Shown here one piece after another: positions 24,628 through 28,924 of a stretch of 28,924 nucleotides of DNA. The translations under genes were made by a program, and so were the position numbers. Source of the DNA: an uncultured Actinomyces sp. (GTDB taxonomy: Bacteria > Actinomycetota > Actinomycetes > Actinomycetales > Actinomycetaceae); assembly GCA_938030835.1 (NCBI GenBank), contig CALHID010000128.1, forward strand, positions 1-28,924, in the 5' to 3' direction. Under the pieces are notes generated by a model. That model made no database searches and was not told the origin of the DNA. It worked only from the letters and a program-made list of their open reading frames with translations. The number at the start of each line of letters is the position of its first letter. Position 1 is the first letter of the stretch.

Positions 24628-25944
24628 TCAACCTTTGCGTTGTGCTCGAATTTGTTGGCTCAGGCGATACTGCTCGGCCTCAGGTTCTTCGACGAAATCC
24701 AAGAGATTACCATCGATTTCCTTAAGCGCTTCACGAACTTCTACGGGTGTGGTGTAGAAAAATTCGCGACGCAAGTTCACTTGGTTTACGCGAGCATCTG
24801 CGAATCGGTGATGAAGCTCAGTTTCCACTCCGACAGCGTCGTTAGAGAAGAAAAGAGCATGGACGTCAAAGCCGAAGGGAACGGAAGCGTCCCCTAGCTC
24901 ATTGATCCGATCCATTGGCTCGAGGCGGCGAGTCATACCGATTTTCACAATTCCAGGACCGAAGGCTCCAATATTGGAAATAACGTAGACGTAGCCTGCT
25001 CGGGTATTTGCGGCTCGATAGTCAACGTCTTCAATCTTTGCGCCGACCTCGTCAAGCTTTTCTTGAATCTTCGCTGCTTCCTCGTCATTCCCCTGCTCTT
25101 TGAGCTGAGTAAGCACATTAAGGTAGTGAAGACGCTCTTTCTCCAGCTTCTCCTTAGCCGCAGCAAGTTCTTGCTGCACTTTCTTTTCCTCACGCAGCCT
25201 CGCGCGCTCTTCCTTCTCAGCCTCCTTCTCAGCCTTTTTCGCATTCTGATAGCGCAGTGTGAGATCAAGCTCGCGTAAACGCAGCTGATGGTAATGGTGT
25301 GTAATTTCAAGATCAATCATGGTGCCAAGCTTCGCCACCTGGTCACGCGCACGCTCCAACCTATTCCGAGCCGTCTCACCATTCCCAGCTTTTACTGTCA
25401 ACATGCAGTTCTCACACTCTGCGTTGTATGCACGCAGCATCATCTTGGACATATCCGAGACGAACTTCCGCCCTTTGGCCGCTGAGTTGTTAAAGGTGAA
25501 GCCCGTAGTTGCCCTGGTCGCCGTTTTGTCCTTAATGCACTTCTTGATGTCCTCGCGCACAGCCTGCAACTGCTCGCCGAGCTCAATAGAACTAAGTGCT
25601 GGGTGAGTGTATTCGGTATATCCGGAATCCACCATCTCAGCGGTCGCCGAGTAAATAGCTCGCAATTTGCCGATTTCACCTTCCAACTGTTTGCGTTCCT
25701 CGAGGAAGCGCTCGCGGTCGTTATAAGCCTGCTGGGCGGCAGCGTGAGCGCGTGCGGCTTCAGCTTCGGCCTGAGCATTTTGAGATGCTAGCTGCCCTTC
25801 GGATTGAACCCTCTGAGACTCCAGTTGGGCGATGTATTCCTGGAGGCGCAGCGCGTCGCCGCCGCCCATTTGTTCGATAGTTGCCTGAAGATTTTGAACA
25901 GTGGCCTCGAGGTATTGGATTCGCTTTGCTTTTTCTCCGAACAT
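24628..25944 (-). CDS. DUF4041 protein with C-terminal GIY-YIG (T5orf172) nuclease-like domain
   Basis: The 438-residue protein has an N-terminal coiled coil (about 1-100, Glu/Gln/Ala-rich), a central DUF4041 region (SKMMLRAYNAECENCMLTVKAGN, about 165-190) and a second long Lys/Glu-rich coiled coil (about 225-315). A C-terminal T5orf172/GIY-YIG-like domain follows, starting AGYVYVISNIGAFGPGIVKIGMT. Continuing features are MDRINELGDASVPFGFDVHALFFS and ETELHHRF. It is the middle gene of the minus-strand lysogeny arm, 73 bp after the repressor and ahead of a strong terminator, so it is probably expressed in the lysogen with the repressor. Proteins of this make-up occur in phages and islands without an assigned role; phage exclusion is a possibility, not shown. 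Confidence 0.85.
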   Translation of the reverse strand: MFGEKAKRIQYLEATVQNLQATIEQMGGGDALRLQEYIAQLESQRVQSEGQLASQNAQAEAEAARAHAAAQQAYNDRERFLEERKQLEGEIGKLRAIYSATAEMVDSGYTEYTHPALSSIELGEQLQAVREDIKKCIKDKTATRATTGFTFNNSAAKGRKFVSDMSKMMLRAYNAECENCMLTVKAGNGETARNRLERARDQVAKLGTMIDLEITHHYHQLRLRELDLTLRYQNAKKAEKEAEKEERARLREEKKVQQELAAAKEKLEKERLHYLNVLTQLKEQGNDEEAAKIQEKLDEVGAKIEDVDYRAANTRAGYVYVISNIGAFGPGIVKIGMTRRLEPMDRINELGDASVPFGFDVHALFFSNDAVGVETELHHRFADARVNQVNLRREFFYTTPVEVREALKEIDGNLLDFVEEPEAEQYRLSQQIRAQRKG

Positions 25945-26017
25945 GGTGAACCTGTCTCTCGCATCGTTGAGTGAGTTGCGAGAAACAGGTTACGTGTTTT
26001 TCACGAGGCTTTTAAGG

Positions 26018-26464
26018 TCACTCGTCCCACTCTTCAGGTGGCACCTGAGATTCCTCGCCAATCTCCTCAAGCTTGGATCGCTCTACATCCTCGCGAGTGA
26101 AGTTCGCAGCTAACCTCCACGCGTCCTTTTCAGAGGGTGGGATGAGTTCAAAATCAGGATCGCCAGGAGCTGGGATGCGGGCAACCTCTGGCTCGGGAGC
26201 TGCCTGTGTGCTCGCTGCGAGACGATCCTCAGCCTCCGCAAGGAGGGCACTAGCGGTTGTGTTAAAAGCGACTGCGAGCGAATTGAGCTCACCGATTGTT
26301 GGAGCGGGGGACTCGGCGAAGAAAATCTTGCGTCCGCGCATGTTGCCGATCCCAGCTTTTACGACGATTGAATTTCGCGACACGCCAGACTCTCGCAGAA
26401 GGTCATTGAGGACTTCGGCGACTTGTAAATCCAGCGGTTCCAGCGGTTTTGATGCTCGTGGCAT
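26018..26464 (-). CDS. XRE-like lysogeny repressor
   Basis: The 148-residue protein has an N-terminal helix-turn-helix (about 13-75): LQVAEVLNDLLRESGVSRNSIVVKAGI and PTIGELNSLAVAFNTTASALL. An acidic, Pro-rich C-terminal region (APEPEVARIPAPGDPDFELIPPS) follows. It transcribes away from the Cro-like gene, with the operator cluster (26487-26532) between, the classic repressor arrangement. The C-terminal part is a plausible target for the ImmA-type protease encoded 1.5 kb downstream. The ATG is preceded immediately by GAGGT, a short-spaced ribosome-binding site. Confidence 0.82.
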   Translation of the reverse strand: MPRASKPLEPLDLQVAEVLNDLLRESGVSRNSIVVKAGIGNMRGRKIFFAESPAPTIGELNSLAVAFNTTASALLAEAEDRLAASTQAAPEPEVARIPAPGDPDFELIPPSEKDAWRLAANFTREDVERSKLEEIGEESQVPPEEWDE

Positions 26465-26486
26465 ACCTCAGAGAGTAAAGCAAATG

Positions 26487-26532
26487 AGTCAATTTGACTA
26501 GAGCAGTTGACATATTGATTCAAGTAAGTCAA
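26487..26532. promoter_or_regulatory. divergent operator/promoter of the lysogeny switch
   Basis: AGTCAATTTGACT (26487-26499) is a near-perfect palindrome. TTGAC (26507-26511) and GTCAA (26528-26532) form a wider pair around TTGATTCAA (26515-26523). TTGACA at 26507 also fits a -35 box with an AT-rich -10 near 26530-26536, putting the transcript start at about the ATG at 26543. The repeated TTGA(C/T) half-sites probably bind the repressor and Cro-like protein. Confidence 0.6.
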
Positions 26533-26542
26533 TATATTGCTC

Positions 26543-26818
26543 ATGGAACTTGATTCACTTAAGTCAAGCGAGATCGAGACTCTCGTTGGCGCAGAGATTC
26601 GCGCAGAAGCCGCACGGCACCGGCTCCCCCTCGCGTTCCTTGCAGCCAAAGCAGGAGTTTCGCGCCAAACTTTTTCACGAAAAATCAACGGCCAAATGAG
26701 CTTCCGTCTCAAAGAAGTCAACGGAGTAGCCAACTACTTCGGCCTCACAGCCTCCGAACTCATTGCAAGAGCTGAACACGCGCTCGCGGCTTCTACCAAG
26801 GAAGGAGAAGAACAGTGA
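26543..26818 (+). CDS. Cro/XRE-like HTH protein
   Basis: The product is 91 residues from ATG 26543, with HTH segment LAFLAAKAGVSRQTFSRKINGQMSF (about 31-55) and a helical tail. It is the first gene of the early plus-strand operon. There is no ribosome-binding site. The -10-like element ends about seven bases before the ATG, suggesting a leaderless message. TTGATTCACTTAAGTCAA at the start of the gene repeats the operator half-sites, so binding may extend into the coding region. It overlaps the next gene by GTGA. Confidence 0.8.
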   Translation: MELDSLKSSEIETLVGAEIRAEAARHRLPLAFLAAKAGVSRQTFSRKINGQMSFRLKEVNGVANYFGLTASELIARAEHALAASTKEGEEQ

Positions 26819-27021
26819 ACACCCCCGCTCCTACGGTCCCGGTCCCGCCCGCTTACTACAGCCTTGAACAGGCCGGCCAGGCTCTTGGCTTGAGTGTGAG
26901 AAGCGTGCGCCGACTGATTTCACGCGGCGAACTCAAAGCCAAGAAGATGAACGGCTCCATCCGCGTCCCCGTCTCGGCAATCGACAAAGCCGGAACCCCG
27001 ATCCGCGTCTACAAGAAATAA
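26815..27021 (+). CDS. AlpA/excisionase-like MerR-type HTH protein
   Basis: The 68-residue protein contains a winged-helix DNA-binding domain: YYSLEQAGQALGLSVRSVRRLISRGEL, then KAKKMNGSIRVPVSAID. This is the excisionase (Xis/AlpA) type. It would bend DNA at the attachment site and support excision. The start is GTG 26815, overlapping the cro-like stop, with AAGGAGAAG upstream. The TGGACA repeats before the integrase are candidate binding sites, unproven. Confidence 0.85.
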   Translation: MNTPAPTVPVPPAYYSLEQAGQALGLSVRSVRRLISRGELKAKKMNGSIRVPVSAIDKAGTPIRVYKK

Positions 27022-27025
27022 AAAA

Positions 27026-27062
27026 GCGGCGACCCCGCACACGACCAAGCCTGCGGAGCCGC
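27026..27062 (+). terminator. GC-rich hairpin after the excisionase gene
   Basis: GCGGC/GCCGC and CCGCA/TGCGG arms pair with an internal loop just after the excisionase stop. There is no T-tract, and AAAAA precedes it. It may be a leaky attenuator within the early operon or an mRNA-stability element. Confidence 0.3.
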
Positions 27063-27097
27063 CATCATCCCCCTCCCCGAAAGGAAGGAAAACATTC

Positions 27098-27250
27098 ATG
27101 AACAAGAATACCAGCCGCCGAGCTCAGTTCGACTGGATCATCCGATTGAATTTCCAATACGAAAAACGCCTGCGCAAGATTGCGGCCACACTCCCCGCCC
27201 ACCTACAGCAGCGCTTTCTCAACGACCACGGAGTAGAGGAGCAGCAATGA
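27098..27250 (+). CDS. small basic phage protein, 50 aa
   Basis: This short gene encodes MNKNTSRRAQFDWIIRLNF followed by QYEKRLRKIAATLPAHLQQRF and an acidic end. ATG 27098 has AAGGAAGG about eight bases upstream, one of the best ribosome-binding sites of the operon. The stop overlaps the next start (ATGA). The basic, helical character suggests nucleic-acid or protein binding. I do not recognise a family. Confidence 0.65.
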   Translation: MNKNTSRRAQFDWIIRLNFQYEKRLRKIAATLPAHLQQRFLNDHGVEEQQ

Positions 27251-27513
27251 GCCCGCAGCTTGACTTCCATGAAGCCCTCCAAGCCTCACGTGAAAAACGA
27301 GAACGCACCCAGGAACGCGAGGAACAGGTCATGCACGTGAGCACCGTCCTCACCTTCACCTCCCTAACCCTCCTCGCCGTCGCCTACATCCTCCTTTTCG
27401 CGGCCACCCTCTTTGATTCGCAGTGGCGGATGAGCTGGCCACACTTCACCTACTTCGCTGCCCTGCACGCCCTCGCCCTTATCTCATTCCTACTGATGGA
27501 GAAGAACAAATGA
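27247..27513 (+). CDS. small two-helix membrane protein of the early operon
   Basis: The 88-residue protein has a charged amphipathic N-terminus (EALQASREKRERTQEREEQV) and two membrane helices (about 33-55 and 64-83). It overlaps both neighbours by ATGA. Small membrane proteins in this place of phage early operons often have immunity or exclusion roles, but no family is recognised. Confidence 0.7.
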   Translation: MSPQLDFHEALQASREKRERTQEREEQVMHVSTVLTFTSLTLLAVAYILLFAATLFDSQWRMSWPHFTYFAALHALALISFLLMEKNK

Positions 27514-27857
27514 CCACCCAGATCGGCACTCAGATCGAAAACGCCGCCGCCCGCCTCATCGACATCAAGCAGCAAATCGACGCTCTCGCAGGTGAAAAAG
27601 CACAGATCGAAGGCTGGCTGCGCGACCAGTTCCAGCCAGGACAGACCATCGAAGCTGGCGACCACCAGATCACGATCAGTCGCCCCACCCGCAGGCTCAA
27701 CACCACCGCGATCACATCCGCCTACCCGGTCATTTCCTGGCCTAACCTCTACACCCCCACGCTCAACACGGCGGCGGTGAAGAAGCACCTGTCCGAAAAG
27801 ACCCTTGAAGATGGCGGCTTCTACACCGAAGGCGCGCCCACCGTGAGGGTGAAATAA
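27510..27857 (+). CDS. phage coiled-coil protein (Gp157-like layout)
   Basis: The 115-residue protein has an N-terminal coiled coil (IENAAARLIDIKQQIDALAGEKAQIEGWL, about 9-37) and a C-terminal part rich in beta strands (HQITISRPTRRLNTTAI). A Lys/Glu-rich end (VKKHLSEKTLEDGGFY) follows. The layout is like siphovirus Gp157 proteins, though similarity is too weak to call by eye. It starts at ATG 27510, overlapping the membrane-protein stop (ATGA), and lies directly upstream of the exonuclease gene. Confidence 0.7.
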   Translation: MTTQIGTQIENAAARLIDIKQQIDALAGEKAQIEGWLRDQFQPGQTIEAGDHQITISRPTRRLNTTAITSAYPVISWPNLYTPTLNTAAVKKHLSEKTLEDGGFYTEGAPTVRVK

Positions 27858-27858
27858 G

Positions 27859-28692
27859 GTGAGCGAAGAACCGCTGAGCGACCTCACCAGCACACCAGAC
27901 TGGTGGGACACCTACCAAGGCGTAGACGCAGCCCAGGCAGAACGTGACATCACCGGGCAGATCCTGGACGCGATCACCAACCACCCGCGCAGCTTGCAAA
28001 AAAGGATCGGGCCGAGTGAAATCGGCAACCCATGCACGCACTGCCTGGCTGCCCGCCTCGCCGGCTGGGAGAAAACAGAACTGGGTGTCCCGTGGACAAC
28101 CACGAAAGGGACAGCAATTCATTTTTGGCTCGAGCACCTTTTCATGGACGCGGATACTCGCCGCCCAGACTACGTGGCTAGAGGACACAAGAAACGGTGG
28201 GTGTGCGAGGAGACAGTGTGGGTGGGCGACATCGGCGACACCCCGATCACGGGGAGCACCGACCTTTTCGACCTCCACGCCGGACAAACCGTCGACTGGA
28301 AATTCGTCGGCCAAAACAGCCTCAAAAAATACCGGGCCAAAGGCCCCTCCGACACCTACCGGGTCCAAGCCCACCTATACGGCAGGGGCTGGGAACGCAG
28401 AGGCTGCAAAGTCAACACCGTGTCGATCCTGTTCCTCCCAGCCCAATCAGCCGCGTGGGGAGATCACTTCTGGTGGAGCGAGCCCTACGACGAGCAAATC
28501 GCCCTAGCAGCGTTGGAACGCGCCAACCATTTGGATAAGCAAATCCGTACCCTGCGAGCTTTCGCAGGCGAGGAAGCCGTCACCCAGTGGATCAGCGGCC
28601 TCGACCGAGCGGACGGCTGTTTTGACTGCCGCAAATACCCCGACTACACGCCGCCCCCGCAGACAGAAGGAGGAGTGACCTTCGACCTGTAA
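27859..28692 (+). CDS. phage PD-(D/E)XK exonuclease with Fe-S cysteines (Cas4/RecB-like)
   Basis: The 277-residue protein has the RecB-family nuclease motifs: GTAIH (His88), GSTDLFD (Asp135), DWK (Asp146, Lys148) and QAHLYG (Gln170, Tyr174). Cys59/Cys62 near the N-terminus and Cys254/Cys257 near the C-terminus make the four-cysteine iron-sulfur arrangement of Cas4/AddB-type nucleases. It probably resects DNA for phage recombination or replication, with the next gene as a likely ssDNA-binding partner. The start is GTG 27859, just after the preceding stop. Confidence 0.88.
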   Translation: MSEEPLSDLTSTPDWWDTYQGVDAAQAERDITGQILDAITNHPRSLQKRIGPSEIGNPCTHCLAARLAGWEKTELGVPWTTTKGTAIHFWLEHLFMDADTRRPDYVARGHKKRWVCEETVWVGDIGDTPITGSTDLFDLHAGQTVDWKFVGQNSLKKYRAKGPSDTYRVQAHLYGRGWERRGCKVNTVSILFLPAQSAAWGDHFWWSEPYDEQIALAALERANHLDKQIRTLRAFAGEEAVTQWISGLDRADGCFDCRKYPDYTPPPQTEGGVTFDL

Positions 28693-28748
28693 AAAGACCA
28701 TCCCACTCACACCAATTTTTTTACATCAACAAGAAAGAAGAAACGATC

Positions 28749-28924
28749 ATGACCGACACATTCACCACCCCTAACCCCTTCGCCGACATCGACTCCGCCC
28801 TACATGGCGGCAGCAAGTCCTTTTTCAACAAGAACTCCGAACCTGGGGACACCATCACCGGCACCATCGCCAAGGTGGACGTGAAGCAGGCGACGAACTA
28901 TAAGACGGGTGAACCGGAGTTCTT
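28749..28924 (+). CDS. phage protein, possible ssDNA-binding OB-fold (3' end outside window)
   Basis: The first 58 residues are visible: a Thr/Pro/Asp-rich lead (MTDTFTTPNPFADIDSALHG) then GDTITGTIAKVDVKQATNYK, which looks like the first strands of an OB fold. Its place after an exonuclease suits a single-strand-binding or annealing role. It starts at ATG 28749 after AAAGAAG, 56 bp beyond the exonuclease stop. The family cannot be fixed from this fragment. Confidence 0.6.
   Translation, partial: MTDTFTTPNPFADIDSALHGGSKSFFNKNSEPGDTITGTIAKVDVKQATNYKTGEPEF

Larger units (their letters stand above)
22732..28924 (+). mobile_element. integrated temperate phage or phage-like island (right end outside window)
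   Basis: The region directly after tRNA-Ser holds an integrase, a repressor/protease arm on the minus strand, a divergent operator and an early plus-strand operon with excisionase-like, exonuclease and possible ssDNA-binding genes. The element is not closed: no second copy of the tRNA 3' end is seen before 28924. The left boundary is placed at the tRNA end by inference from typical att sites. Confidence 0.85.

Noticed and set aside
27763..28374. Antisense frame over the exonuclease gene
   Set aside because: The plus strand shows conserved nuclease motifs and cysteines; the antisense product has none.
22740..28924. CRISPR array or defence island
   Set aside because: No regularly spaced repeats with unique spacers and no cas operon; the Cas4-like protein is a phage early exonuclease by context.

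Overview
The window comes from a moderately high-GC actinobacterium, most likely an Actinomyces/Schaalia-type member of the Actinomycetaceae. The evidence is gene content: an actinobacterial helicase/secretion-neighbourhood tad locus, a Crp-like regulator beside an EphE-like hydrolase, a LytR_C protein, paired NrdR boxes ahead of an anaerobic nrdDG operon, and frequent GTG starts with GTGA/ATGA gene overlaps. The genus is an inference.

Bases 1-4775 run on the minus strand. A HAD-IB phosphatase, a polytopic membrane protein, a very acidic membrane-anchored protein and an alpha/beta-hydrolase-fold protein form a close-packed series, followed by the 5' part of a crp-type regulator. From 4899 the opposite strand carries the tad system for assembly and secretion of Flp-type pili: CpaE-like Ssd, the CpaF ATPase, a TadB/TadC-like membrane protein, then a small Flp-like pilin (DUF4244), a TadE pseudopilin and a TadE-like protein. 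It ends tail to tail against the DECH-type helicase that accompanies this locus in actinobacteria. The helicase forms an overlapping minus-strand operon with two YbjN-like proteins. Each tad transcription unit is preceded by a pair of DnaA-box-like 9-mers spaced exactly 28 bp apart.

Bases 13138-22731 are ordinary chromosomal genes. They comprise a PAP2 phosphatase whose 5' end seems frameshifted, the class III ribonucleotide reductase nrdD with its activase nrdG, a DUF1304 protein, a LytR_C protein, an MFS drug exporter with its TetR regulator, an NCS2 uracil/xanthine permease, a DUF4190-type protein and tRNA-Ser(GGA).

Downstream of the tRNA an integrated element starts and continues past the end of the window. 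It opens with a repeat-rich region and a tyrosine integrase. A minus-strand lysogeny arm follows (XRE repressor, DUF4041/GIY-YIG protein, ImmA-type protease), then a divergent operator. A plus-strand early operon completes it: Cro-like protein, AlpA-like excisionase, three small proteins, a Cas4/RecB-like Fe-S exonuclease and the start of a possible ssDNA-binding protein. The layout is that of a temperate phage or phage-like island. The least described parts are the DUF4041/GIY-YIG gene between repressor and protease, the repeats before the integrase, and the paired DnaA-like boxes of the tad locus.
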